A stretch of 64,000 nucleotides of DNA from Elgaria multicarinata webbii (Eukaryota; Chordata; Lepidosauria; Squamata; Anguidae): assembly GCF_023053635.1 (NCBI RefSeq), contig NC_086178.1, positions 32,787,226 through 32,851,225 of the forward strand, given 5' to 3'. How positions within the stretch are numbered: position 1 is the stretch's first letter; the number at the start of each line of letters is the position of its first letter. Both the position numbers and the translations under genes were made by a program. Under the pieces are notes generated by a model. That model was not told the origin of the DNA and did no database searches. It was given only the letters and a program-made list of their open reading frames with translations. Positions 32,265 through 41,558 of this stretch are shown here, piece by piece.

Positions 32265-32700
32265 ACTTTTAGCCTGAAGTTCCATTTTAGAGAAGCTCTT
32301 GGTGGCCTGCAGTCCACTGGTGGGCGGGGCTGAAGATAAAAGGGACGGAACCAAAAATACCATTATATTGTAGCTTAAAGCTCTTACTGCCAGTAACTAA
32401 GCCTTAGGAGAAGCATTTCAGAGCATATGAAGCTGCCTTATACTGAGTCAGACCATTGGTCCATCTAGCCCCCAGTATTGTCAACACTGACTGGCAGCAG
32501 CTCTCCAGGGTTTCAGGTGGGAATCCTTTCATGGTCCTACCTGGAGAAGTCGGGATTCAACCTTGGGACGTTTGCATGCAAAGCATGTGCTCAATCACAC
32601 TGAGTTTTTAGAATGGGGAACAAACTGCACAACACCAAACAGCTAGTGGTCAGGGGAAAGGGGCTGGGCCTAAAGAAGGGGGCTTGGCCATCTGAGAACC
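32265..32700 (+). repeat. hAT-like repeat 'Y' split by a SINE
   Basis: The first part ends GAAGCATTTCAG at about 32418, and the second resumes AGAATGGGGAACAAACTGCA at about 32609. The same two blocks are contiguous in the copy at 17215-17345. The SINE lies between. Confidence 0.65.
32419..32602 (-). mobile_element. tRNA-derived SINE nested in repeat Y
   Basis: AAGCTGCCTTATACTGAGTC and CATTGGTCCATCTAGCCC lead to the tRNA-like head with TTTGCATGCAAAGCATGTGC. It is a good copy, younger than the surrounding Y element. Confidence 0.8.
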
Positions 32701-32819
32701 ACTGTGGTCTGGACTGAGACCCCAAGCCAGAGGTTCTGCTCCCCAGAGTTGAAGGGAGAGGTAGCAGAGAATGGGAAAGAGCTGGGTCTATGACCCTGGA
32801 GAGGGTCAAGAATAGACAA

Positions 32820-32870
32820 TACTGAGCATCAGCTATTGGGCACTATAGAAATGAAATAAAGAAATACAGA
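32820..32870 (+). mobile_element. LINE tail fragment
   Basis: CAGCTATTGGGCACTATAGA followed by an AAAT-like run is the extreme 3' end of the LINE family at 22283. It lies about 120 bp before exon 2. Confidence 0.6.
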
Positions 32871-32991
32871 CAAATCACCTGAACTGGTATAAAGCACCTT
32901 CCTCTGTTTCAGTTCTGAAGGCAAGATGTAAATCAAGTAACAACCCAACAGCTTTATTTCCTGACGGTACTTTCTTGTTATCCCGTTTCAG

Positions 32992-33549
32992 TACGCTACC
33001 ACAGGCTGCTCCCTGACACTCCATCATACAGAAAAGCCCGACCATGAAGACATTTGTGAATACCGCCCTTACTCCTGCCCGTGTCCTGGTGCCTCCTGCA
33101 AATGGCAGGGCTCGTTGGAAGCAGTCATGTCTCACCTCATGCACGCCCACAAGAGCATCACCACCCTTCAAGGAGAAGACATTGTCTTCCTCGCCACAGA
33201 CATTAACTTGCCGGGGGCTGTCGACTGGGTGATGATGCAGTCTTGCTTCGGCCACCACTTCATGCTGGTGTTAGAGAAACAAGAGAAGTACGAGGGCCAC
33301 CAGCAGTTCTTCGCCATCGTCTTGCTCATTGGCACCCGCAAACAAGCGGAGAACTTTGCGTACAGACTCGAACTGAACGGCAACCGGCGGAGGCTGACTT
33401 GGGAGGCTACGCCGCGCTCCATCCATGATGGTGTGGCAGCAGCCATCATGAATAGTGACTGTCTTGTTTTTGACACTGCCATAGCACACCTTTTTGCAGA
33501 CAATGGGAACCTTGGAATCAATGTGACTATTTCTACGTGTTGTCCATGA
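32992..33549 (+). CDS. SIAH2: SIAH2 coding exon 2 (zinc fingers and substrate-binding domain)
   Basis: This exon encodes residues 147-331 and the stop (TGA at 33547). The acceptor is TTATCCCGTTTCAG, in phase 0 with exon 1. The first SIAH zinc finger is completed by C152, H164 and C168 (C145 comes from exon 1). The second uses C175, C182, H194 and H199; the spacing equals the family's. The remainder, about residues 205-331, is the TRAF-like beta-sandwich that dimerises and binds degron peptides; it is almost identical to mammalian SIAH2 as I remember it and ends NVTISTCCP. No residue of the known zinc sites is missing and no frame is broken, so a full-length functional ligase of 331 residues is expected (human 324). 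The longer minus-strand frame over this exon is a shadow. Confidence 0.97.
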   Translation, partial: YATTGCSLTLHHTEKPDHEDICEYRPYSCPCPGASCKWQGSLEAVMSHLMHAHKSITTLQGEDIVFLATDINLPGAVDWVMMQSCFGHHFMLVLEKQEKYEGHQQFFAIVLLIGTRKQAENFAYRLELNGNRRRLTWEATPRSIHDGVAAAIMNSDCLVFDTAIAHLFADNGNLGINVTISTCCP

Positions 33550-33611
33550 TATTTCTGTGTAACTAGTGAGACCACATGCTTGTCTGGACATAATGCTTTT
33601 ATGTTTTACCG

Positions 33612-33624
33612 ATTTATTTATTTT
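33612..33624 (+). promoter_or_regulatory. SIAH2: AU-rich element in SIAH2 3' UTR
   Basis: ATTTATTTATTTT contains overlapping ATTTA pentamers and the TTATTTATT nonamer, the known signal for rapid mRNA decay through TTP/HuR-type proteins. It lies about 65 nt after the stop. Function is inferred. Confidence 0.5.
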
Positions 33625-33642
33625 AAAAAATGGTATTCAGTG

Positions 33643-34116
33643 TAGGGCTGTGCAAGCTTTGAGCCTCGGATTCGGAAATCCGAATCCCAGAGGTCATTTT
33701 AGGATGGATCCACCATTTTATTGCACAGCCCTAGGCCCCCCATACAGCCTACACCTCCCAGCATCCAGTTCCTGGGAGGGCTGTACATACCAGGGCCCAG
33801 AAGCAGCACTAATACCGGAAGTGGCTGTCGCCATCGCCTGCCCTGCATGATTGCCGGCCGGCGATCGCGAGGAGGAGGTGGCCGGTGATCGCACGGGGGA
33901 GGCAATGGCGACAGCTACTTCTGGTGTTCCTGCTGCTTCTGGGCCCTGGTACGTACAGCCCTCCCAGGCACTGGATGCTGGGAGGTGTAGGCTGTATGGG
34001 GGGGCCTAAGGCTGTGCAATAAAATGGCGGATCCATCCTAAAATGGCAGATCCGTCCTAAAATGGCCTTTGTGATTCGGATTTCCAAATCCAAGGCCTGA
34101 AGCTTGCACAGCCCTA
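33643..34116. mobile_element. Palindromic hAT-like element inside the SIAH2 3' UTR
   Basis: The ends are TAGGGCTGTGCAAGCTT and, inverted, TAGGGCTGTGCAAGCTT. Flanking 8-mers are ATTCAGTG (33635-33642) and ATGCAGTG (34117-34124), one mismatch apart, as expected of an aged 8-bp hAT duplication. The arms pair over most of their length, for example GGCCCCCCATACAGCC with GGCTGTATGGGGGGGCC. The centre near 33850 is GC-rich (CCGGCGATCGC). It has no coding sequence. Confidence 0.85.
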
Positions 34117-35017
34117 ATGCAGTGATAACCCTACCTGGCTGTTCCCTCTCACATAGTTAACCATCGTATGAGGGAAGAGCAGGGTCGTGTCTACTGGTGT
34201 CACGACAGCCCCTCCATCCATGCTTTGGGAACCTGCTCTACACATGTAGACTCTCTCCATGACATGGAGCCCTGCATGATTGTTAATTGTGTAAGGAGGG
34301 ACAACCAAATAGGACTTACATCTTCTTAAGTAATACAGTTCTTACTTAGCCTACCATTTTGTAATTCTCCCTCCCCCTTTTGGGGGATTTTAAAACCATG
34401 ACAGTTAAACTAATGCAAGATGATTTAGTCCTATTAATCTGAAAGGAAGAGAGGGGTTAGTATTGGATGTGTTTTTAGAGGGGAAACAATTCTGTTTTCT
34501 TGACAAGCAAAGCTTTTTTAGACATATGGAATTGGAAAAGAAAGGGTGGGGTGTACATCAGAGATGGATCTCTTGTGCTAAAAGAGACAGTTTACACATT
34601 TGGAAGAATGAGGTGCTGAAGTCCTTGGGTGTTCAAATGGACTGTATTCCTTGAGACTGCATACCACATTTTGAAAACCAAAACCCATATCTCCCTATAA
34701 GAAGAAACATGGGGCATCAGATAGAGCGGTTCTAGCTAAGTGTCCTCTCTGCTGTAGTAGTCTTCCTTCTTATGGGATTTTTATTTTTATATGAGGGGAC
34801 TTTCAGAAATTTGATCTTTCACCTGAAACCTGAAGTGATACACTCCATTTCTATTACCTTAGAACTCTCCTGGCTCATTTTGCAGCATTGGTAGGTAAAT
34901 CTGCTTAAACTGTCTCTGAGGTAAAACAAAAATAAATAAATGGTGCTTGATAATCTCCATGGCTGGCCTTGTAACACAACGAAACAAAGAGGAAAATACA
35001 GAACAGGGATGAGCAAC
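34117..35017. other. SIAH2: 3' UTR stretch without repeats
   Basis: No recognisable repeat. An AAATAAATAAAT at about 34929-34940 is a second, weaker poly(A)-like site. Confidence 0.4.
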
Positions 35018-35120
35018 TTCTGTCTCTCCAGATTTTTGAGCCTACAATTCCCATCAGCCCCTAGCCAGCATAGGCAGTACTGAGGGATGATGGGAGTTTT
35101 AGACCACAAGTTGCCCACTC
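35018..35120. repeat. Palindromic hairpin repeat in the 3' UTR
   Basis: CTACAATTCCCATCAGCCCC pairs with GGGATGATGGGAGTTTTAGA. Confidence 0.7.
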
Positions 35121-35655
35121 GCTACTCCTAAAATAGACAAGAGGACTGGGATTGGATTTGCTTTATCTATATTTTTAGACATAACACTTCCACAGGTCTT
35201 TGGAGAGTTAACTATTACATAGCTCCACAATATAATAAAGAGAAACAGAAGGTACTTTGTCAAGTGGTTGCTCTTGCTTCTGTGGCTGTATTAAATAGGT
35301 ACGTTTGCTCTGCTACAGAAAAGTGTTCCGTACACCTGCAAAGAGTTTGATCCTTTTCAGCACCCATCCACTTCAGCAAGAGCTGAAGAGGCTCAAACTT
35401 TGCTCAGTTTGCTGCCTAGTAACGGGATGGCAAACCCACAAATGTATTTGAGCAGTTAAAAGTAGGCCCCATCTATAAATATATCTGGGTTGTTTACATG
35501 TGGCTTCCCTTTGGGAAGGCATACTTAACATACTTGACATTAACATTGTAAAGACTGACTTAGAATAACACGAGGAAAAGCGATATGGTGGTTGTCTTGT
35601 CTTCTGCTATTTAAGTTTCTTTTGTTGTCGTTGCCATATTTACTCTAGTTTTCTA

Positions 35656-35661
35656 AATAAA
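35656..35661 (+). terminator. SIAH2: Likely SIAH2 poly(A) signal
   Basis: AATAAA lies about 2.1 kb after the stop, followed within 30-40 nt by TATGTGGGCTC, a GT-rich element. It is not part of a LINE tail, unlike most AATAAA strings here. Confidence 0.5.
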
Positions 35662-35799
35662 TATTTTGCAAAAATAACTTATGTGGGCTCTTCAGCTGAC
35701 TAGAAAAACAACCGCATGTCAGTTATATGTTGGTAATACAACTGCATCCCAGAAATATATGAATTCAAATCTCTTTGCATTCATAAGGGTCCAGGTTGG

Positions 35800-35925
35800 C
35801 GGTGGGGAATATGTGGCCCTCCAGATGTTGCCAGACGGCAATTCCTATCAGCCCTAGCCAGCATATTCATTGGTCAAGGATGATGGGAGTTGCAGTCCAA
35901 GACGGTTCCCCTGGTAAGGGTTCAT
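35800..35925. repeat. Palindromic hairpin repeat
   Basis: GGCCCTCCAGATGTTGCCAG in the left arm and GATGGGAGTTGCAGTCCAAG in the right. Confidence 0.75.
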
Positions 35926-35987
35926 CCGTGGTATCTCCAGTGTAAAAAGAATCTCATCTCAGCTTTGGAGATCTGTTGCCACACAAT

Positions 35988-36152
35988 ACCAGTGGAGGCT
36001 GGTGGCTCCGATGTCAGTGGGGTGGTAAATCTGCTCTAGATTTCAGTCCTAACATTAAAGGAGCTATTCAAGGTAGCTCCTTTAGAGTTCTGACTAAAAC
36101 CTGTAGTGGATTCACCGGCCTCATGACATCAGAGCCACCAGCCTCCACTAGA
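35988..36152. mobile_element. Palindromic MITE with AGTGGAGGCTGGTGGCTC ends
   Basis: AGTGGAGGCTGGTGGCTC at the left is matched by GAGCCACCAGCCTCCACT at the right, and the arms remain paired to AAAGGAGCTA/TAGCTCCTTTA at the centre. It looks hAT-like by its ends, but no clean 8-bp duplication is visible. Confidence 0.75.
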
Positions 36153-36413
36153 CAAAACTTGTCTACTTAGGGCAGTGCTCTGTCACTGTATAAGGCTGCT
36201 TCATTTCTTCAGTATCTCTCTGACTTAGGAAGGGACATTAGCTTCCCTTGCACAAGGCCTCTTCCTCTGCTGTATCCTAGTAGAGTTTTATAACTACTAT
36301 GAACAGCACATGATTTGACAGCAGCACGAAATTGTTCTGTCTCCCATGTGTGCCTGGAAATTCTCTTCCCTCCCTCCTCCCTTACAGCGTTGATTGAGTT
36401 TCCTCAAATAGCC

Positions 36414-36540
36414 ATAAAGAGCTGGTATAGCAAAGTGGCTAAGAGACTGAGCTACAAATCAGGAAGGTGTCTGGTTGGAATCTTGTCTGTGAACTCAGTA
36501 GGTGGCATTTAGGCTGGCCTCTCTCTCTCTCTCTCTGTCA
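36414..36540 (+). mobile_element. tRNA-derived SINE with CT run
   Basis: AAGTGGCTAAGAGACTGAGC followed by a CTGGTTGGAATC B-box-like block and a CTCTCT run. It is a different tRNA head from the SINE at 3234. Confidence 0.55.
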
Positions 36541-38009
36541 AGTAGTCAGAATTATGGAAAGCAATTATTTGGGTTTTATTTTTATGTGTTTTTCTTCTCA
36601 TACAGCCCTTTGGTATGGAGGAAAGACTTCTGTTTTCTGACATTGATGGACACTACTGGCATGTGCAAGTGCAAGGTGGATGAAAAATTTCTTTAACTAC
36701 CTCTGGTCTGCTTCTTGCTGTTCATTTTTCTTACCGCTCCAACTCCTTGGTCTAAGAAAACTCAAAGCCTGCAAATGGAGATTCTGAATAGATTGGTTTC
36801 TCACATTTTCTGTTGAATTTCCACATCTAATGCCTCCTCCGTTCAATCTTGTCATTGAAGAAAATGTGACTTCTTAGAAGGAAAGAGTCTCCTATCATTA
36901 ACTTATTTCCTGTGAGAGTCAGGTGGTTTATTTTTCGTCTCTTCCCTACCTTTGCTATACCTGACCCATTCTCCTCCATAAATTTTATAATCTACAGTTG
37001 TAGTCATTGCCAGATGCCCACCAACACCAACCATGAGACTATTAGACATAAATGACCTTGTGCAAATAGCTCTGTGCTATTTTAATGACTTTGTGCAGAA
37101 GCCCCAAACTCATTGCCAGCATAAATTCTTAACCCTTATATGTTTTTTGAAAATAATTTTATTGAATGCATATCCTGTTCTTATAAGGGATTGCCTGTGA
37201 TTTCTCACCGAGATTGCTGCTCATTGGGCATATTTTATCTATTTATCTTCATTAATGCAACAGCATTAATGTTTCCAGGCCTTAAACATGCCTTCTGTGC
37301 TATGACCCATCAAACAATAATAGTAGTTACTGTCCCGTTGATGTCTGTGCAACTGTTTTATTTACTGCTGTCTTTGTTTCTGACACACAGAAACACACAG
37401 GAAGGCATTACAAGCCTCAGTAATCCATTAAGACAATAGAATCAGGTATTTGATACTTGATGTAGAAATTAGATTAACGCCTTAAGGGAGTTAACCTGAA
37501 ACAAATTCTCTTAAGAAGGCTATGCCAGTCTAATGCTCTAGCACAGACTGAAGCTCCTAGAAAGTCTTCTTATCCTTGTACAACAACAATAAGTGTTTAT
37601 GTAGCATTTTACAGTATTAATTTTACAGTGTTCCATCTACATGCATATACTTTAGTAATGAGATTCCCGGGAATTTAAAAATGATCCTATACAGAACAGA
37701 TCTCCTGTTTTAAGGTTGAGCTTCAAACCCATTCCTTTTGGCATTTTAGTTTGCAGGAGAAGTGAACAACAATTATGGAATATTTTCTGTTACCCACAAT
37801 AATTTTGCAATCTAGGTATATTATTCTTGCCAGGAAACAAGAAAGTTGAAAGCAATGTTTGCTGAGAGATGTTGTCTGAGAACACAGAAACAGGAAGTTG
37901 AGAAGCTGCTCTGAGCATAGCATGAATTTCTGAATGATGCAGCAGCTGTGCCTGATTTAAACCTTTATAGAAATAAGCCTTCTTTGGTTCTGGGACTCTC
38001 ACTACTAAA
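36541..38009. other. Intergenic stretch, no gene recognised
   Basis: AT-rich, repeat-poor. I found no exon-like segment or named repeat. Confidence 0.35.
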
Positions 38010-38050
38010 TTATACATCAAGGGATATTGGGACTATCCCTTGATGTATAA
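38010..38050. repeat. Perfect 17-bp inverted repeat
   Basis: TTATACATCAAGGGATA at 38010-38026 is exactly inverted at 38034-38050, with a 7-nt loop. It is intergenic. Confidence 0.85.
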
Positions 38051-38199
38051 CATGGGCAAGGTGTGGAATGCAGTTCCTTTGGCACAGCCAGCCAATGCAT
38101 GCTTTGTAGCACATAGCCATCTTGTCACAACATTGACAGAGTAGAAAGTTTTGGGGCAATTCATTTGGGGGTAATCCAACGGTAAAAAATGTTAAGGGC

Positions 38200-38285
38200 A
38201 TAGAATCATAGAATAGCAGAGCTGGAAGGGTCCTACAAGGCCATCGAATCCAACCCCCTGCTCAATGCAGGATATGCTTGATCAG
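38200..38285 (-). mobile_element. CR1 LINE 3' end
   Basis: ATAGAATCATAGAATAGCAG, then AGCTGGAAGGGTCCTACAAG and AACCCCCTGCTCAATGCAGG, is a well-preserved inverted CR1 3' end, severely truncated. Confidence 0.85.
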
Positions 38286-39095
38286 TTTGACTTTAAATAA
38301 CACTTTCCACCAATTTACTTGGAGCAGATGTTAAACTAACAGCCAGTAATTTCATGAATCGCCTTGGTTATATTTTGTGACTTGATGTCTAGATGTCCGT
38401 GCATTAGACCATGTGCTTGTGCTATTGGCTCGGCACAGATTTCTAGTTTTGTGCTTGTGGCACACTGCATAATCTGTCTTATAGTAGATTGATAACCATG
38501 GCCTCATATCATCTGAGTTGGCCTACCTTCTTGAGCCAGAATTCTACCCATGGTTAGCGTAGATTTGGTCTGTTGACCAGGACAGCTGTATGCAACCTAC
38601 AGCTCCAGCCATTCAAATCTGGCTCTTGTGCCCAGTGAAAGAAGCTGAGCTGTTTTGAAACCTGGGTGAGGGTGAGATGATGTAACCAATCCCCTTGCTC
38701 TAGTCTCTCTCAGTTGCTTGGGATTTGCATATGCTTCTCTCTTCTCTGTGTTCACCTGCTTCATCATCTTTGCTTTGCAACTTCCAAACATTTGCTAGTC
38801 ACAGCAGGACTCAGCAACTAAGGACCAAATACAGGCTGTGACTGAAACTGCTGGTTCCGTCACCCGAAACCAAATCCTATACTAAAAGGTAAATCCGGTC
38901 TCCTGTAGACCATTTGGCAAGCTGCTTTGTTATGTATCTGATCTGAGGGGCAGCAGAATGTCTATACTTATAAATTGATGAGCCACTTCTCAGTTGTGAA
39001 CTGTTTCAAATTCTTCACACCATTCAAATAGCAGAGATTAAATGGCAGTGTTGATGCCCGGGAAAGAAAGAGACCTTTTAGGGGATGAATTTTAA

Positions 39096-39151
<56 letters not shown>

Positions 39152-39717
39152 CACCCTGGGTGGATTTACTGGATCATGAGGACTGCAAGACCTTGATTCC
39201 TAGAATTCTATAGAGTTGGCCCTTTAAATTGTGACACTGTGCCCCAAGAATAGCTACTATACATTCCAAAAGTGACCTCACTCGGATATTGAAAGCAGAG
39301 TATACCAGCACAGCAGTGTCGGCACCTGCTCTTCCCTATCACTTCCCAGGATGGTGTTTGTATTTCCTTGCTGAAGGGCCAAAGGGACAAACATGGAGGT
39401 GTCAATGGACAAAGTTCACCTTTTGACCATATCGATGTAGAGTTCCACATTGGGAGATTGCTGAGCGCAACTGACGCCATGAGAAAAGAATGTCATCACT
39501 TCCTCAGTAATGTTTCCAGACCAGAATGGGAAGCCTCTGAGCACGCAGAGACTTTGGTGGGTTGTACTGAGACCATGAAATGGATTTTTCCCAGCGGAAG
39601 TTTATAATTGGTAAAATGCCTCTATTCTTGAGGTGTTTCGGCATTCCCTGTTTAGCTGTTTGTATCCTTCCTCTTCAAAACTCACTGATTTGCAGGTCAA
39701 CTAAATACATGCATGTA
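38286..39717. other. Intergenic stretch with a GT microsatellite
   Basis: Apart from the GT run at 39098 I recognise nothing. Small frames at 39208-39607 have no support. Confidence 0.35.
39098..39147 (+). repeat. (GT)n microsatellite
   Basis: About 25 uninterrupted GT units. Confidence 0.95.
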
Positions 39718-39889
39718 TAGGGTGACCATATGGAAAGGAGTACAGGGCTCCCGTATCTTTAACAGTTATATAGAAAAGGGAATTTCAGCAAGTGTCATTT
39801 GTATGCATGCAGCACCTGGTGACATTCCCTCTTCATCACAACAGTTAAAGCTCCAGGAGCCCTGGCTTCCTTTTCATATGGTCACTCTC
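39718..39889. mobile_element. hAT-like MITE, monomer, exact 8-bp target duplication
   Basis: It starts TAGGGTGACCATATGG and ends CATATGGTCACTCTC. TGCATGTA flanks it on both sides (39710-39717, 39890-39897). It is 172 bp, the single-unit form of the inverted dimer at 4094-4412. Confidence 0.85.
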
Positions 39890-40043
39890 TGCATGTATGT
39901 AACTTGATTTGCCATCACTTGATTACACTTGATGACCTGGATGTATGAAGTGACTCCATTTGAAAGTATCATGTCTGACCTGAGTGGTACCCACAATGGC
40001 ATTCATGACACCATGAATGATATTTAATGACTAAAATTAACAG

Positions 40044-40135
40044 TGCAATCCTATACATGTCTGCTCAGAAGTAAGACCCATTGGATTCAATGAGGTTTAT
40101 TCCCAGGTTAGTGGGTATAGGATTGCAACGCAACG
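40044..40135 (+). repeat. AATCCTATACATGTCTGCTC interspersed repeat
   Basis: It begins GTGCAATCCTATACATGTC and ends GGTATAGGATTGCAAC, so its ends are inverted. The interior has CTCAGAAGTAAGACCCATTG and the partial inverse CAATGAGGTTTATTCCCAG. It is a short MITE-like unit common in this window. Confidence 0.65.
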
Positions 40136-40574
40136 TAAGTGAGGATGGAGATTGTCCAATTCTGAGCAAACATGTTGCCATAGCTATGAACAATTCTACT
40201 GCACAGTCTGTATTCAGAGTTGCAAAAGAAAATTATCTGCAGTACATACAAACTATGACTTTTAAACATATGTTTATGTTGACTTTTTAATGCCAGATTC
40301 TGGAAATCCTGAACCAAGCTGAAGAAATACATAATACATCTCAATCCTAGTATCATTCAACAGGACCCCCCCAAAATCTTAAGTGAATGTGTTAATATGA
40401 AGTGACATATTGAGATGCAAAAACAAAAATTTCTTTAAGAGGACAGGAAAAACATTTTCATTAAAATCAAGATGCTGTACAAGAAACACAGATTGACATT
40501 TTTATGCTATCGTGTACCAAATGTGCAAGCAAGGAACTAGCTAAAAGAAAATGCTAAATGTGACAATATATTTA

Positions 40575-40900
40575 TCATATTTATCTGAACATTTAAGATA
40601 TTTTTATACCGCCCTTTATCAGATTTATTTATTGCTACATTTAAATCTCGCCTTTTTTCTTCTCCAAGGAACCCAAGGCAGCTTACATGACCCTCTTCCT
40701 CTCCATTTTATCCTCATAACTCTGTGATGTAGGTTAGGCTGAGATTCAGTGATTGCCCCCAAAGTCACCCAGTGATTTACAGACTGGGGACTAGAACTAT
40801 GCTAAGTCCCAGTTCAATACTCTAACCACTACATCACAGCATCTCAGGATGTTTTACAATGGTTAAAAATATAATAAAACTTTAAAATTAATAGACCTTT
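40575..40900 (-). mobile_element. LINE tail split by a SINE
   Basis: TTTTTATACCGCCCTTTATC at about 40600 continues after the SINE as CAGGATGTTTTACAATGG at 40850, the expected next part of an inverted LINE tail. Confidence 0.6.
40628..40846 (-). mobile_element. Sauria-type tRNA-derived SINE
   Basis: Inverted, it starts with a tRNA-like head (GTAGTGGTTAGAGTATTG), passes CACTGGGTGACTTTGGGG and CATCACAGAGTTATGAGG, and ends in a pyrimidine/AAAT tail next to TTTATTTATTG. The layout matches the Sauria SINEs of squamates as I know them. A second copy is at 55401. Confidence 0.75.
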
Positions 40901-40982
40901 AAAGTCCAACTAGAAATGTTCCTCCATGTGGAGAGACTATTTCATCATAATTCCAGGCAGCCGTCTTTGTATATCCTTACTT

Positions 40983-41165
40983 AGTAGTCAAGTAAGAACA
41001 CAAGAGCCATGCTGGATCAGACCAAGGGTCCATCTAGTCCAGCACTCTGTTCTCACAGTGGCCAACCAGCTATCGACCAGGGACCCACAAAGCAGGACAT
41101 GGTGCAACAGCATCCTCCCACCCATGTTGCCCAGGAACTGGTGCACACAGGCACACACAAGTACT
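40983..41165 (-). mobile_element. CR1-like LINE 3' UTR
   Basis: GAGCCATGCTGGATCAGACC, GGTCCATCTAGTCCAGCAC and AGTGGCCAACCAGC are shared with 62955 and 10288; the inverse end is at 14770. Confidence 0.8.
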
Positions 41166-41274
41166 TCATTATATTTAAATTAAAGACGAATGCTAAGCTT
41201 ACTGATGAGCATTCTGATGAGCCTTAGCATTCTGACGTTATTGGGATCATTTATTTGCAACCGTATTCATATTC

Positions 41275-41345
41275 ATATCTGGGAGTAAGCCCAACAGAGC
41301 ATAGGCTTCTGAGTAAACATGTCAGGAAGAGTAAGTAACCTTTCG
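41275..41345 (-). repeat. GGGAGTAAGC-type repeat fragment
   Basis: CTGGGAGTAAGCCCAACAG followed by CTTCTGAGTAAACATGTC is the inverse of the 40044 repeat. Confidence 0.5.
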
Positions 41346-41379
41346 GCTGTAATCCTTAGTCTAATTTCAAAAGCTCTAT

Positions 41380-41558
41380 GCAATCGACACTTTGCATGCA
41401 GAAGGTCCCAGGTTGAATCCCCGGCATCTCTCGGTAGGGCTAGAAAAACTCTTGCCTGAAACCCTGGAGAGCTGCTGCCTGTCAGTGTTGACAGTACTGG
41501 GATAGATGAACCAATGGACTGACTCTGTTTAAAACAGCTTCCTATGTTCCTATGATCA
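41380..41558 (+). mobile_element. tRNA-derived SINE, plus orientation
   Basis: CTTTGCATGCAGAAGGTCCC then GGTTGAATCCCCGGCATCTC and the body CCCTGGAGAGCTGCTGCC to CAGCTTCCTATGTTCCTATG. It is the clearest copy of this family's 3' half. Confidence 0.8.

Larger units (their letters stand above)
2494..32991 (+). other. SIAH2: SIAH2 intron 1
   Basis: The single intron starts with GTAAGG at 2494 and ends with TTTCAG at 32991, in phase 0. It is about 30.5 kb and holds most of the repeats listed below. I found no host coding exon in it. Several repeat-poor blocks, notably 17860-18290, 28020-28330 and 31640-32060, may contain conserved regulatory sequence. Confidence 0.95.
33550..35680 (+). other. SIAH2: SIAH2 3' UTR (end inferred)
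   Basis: The region from the stop to just past the AATAAA at 35656 is taken as 3' UTR. It includes an AU-rich element, a palindromic hAT-like insertion and a hairpin repeat. The 3' end is inferred from the poly(A) signal and a GT-rich stretch after it. Confidence 0.6.

Noticed and set aside
33168-33591. Minus-strand frames of 106-135 codons over SIAH2 exon 2
   Set aside because: They are shadows of the highly conserved plus-strand coding sequence.
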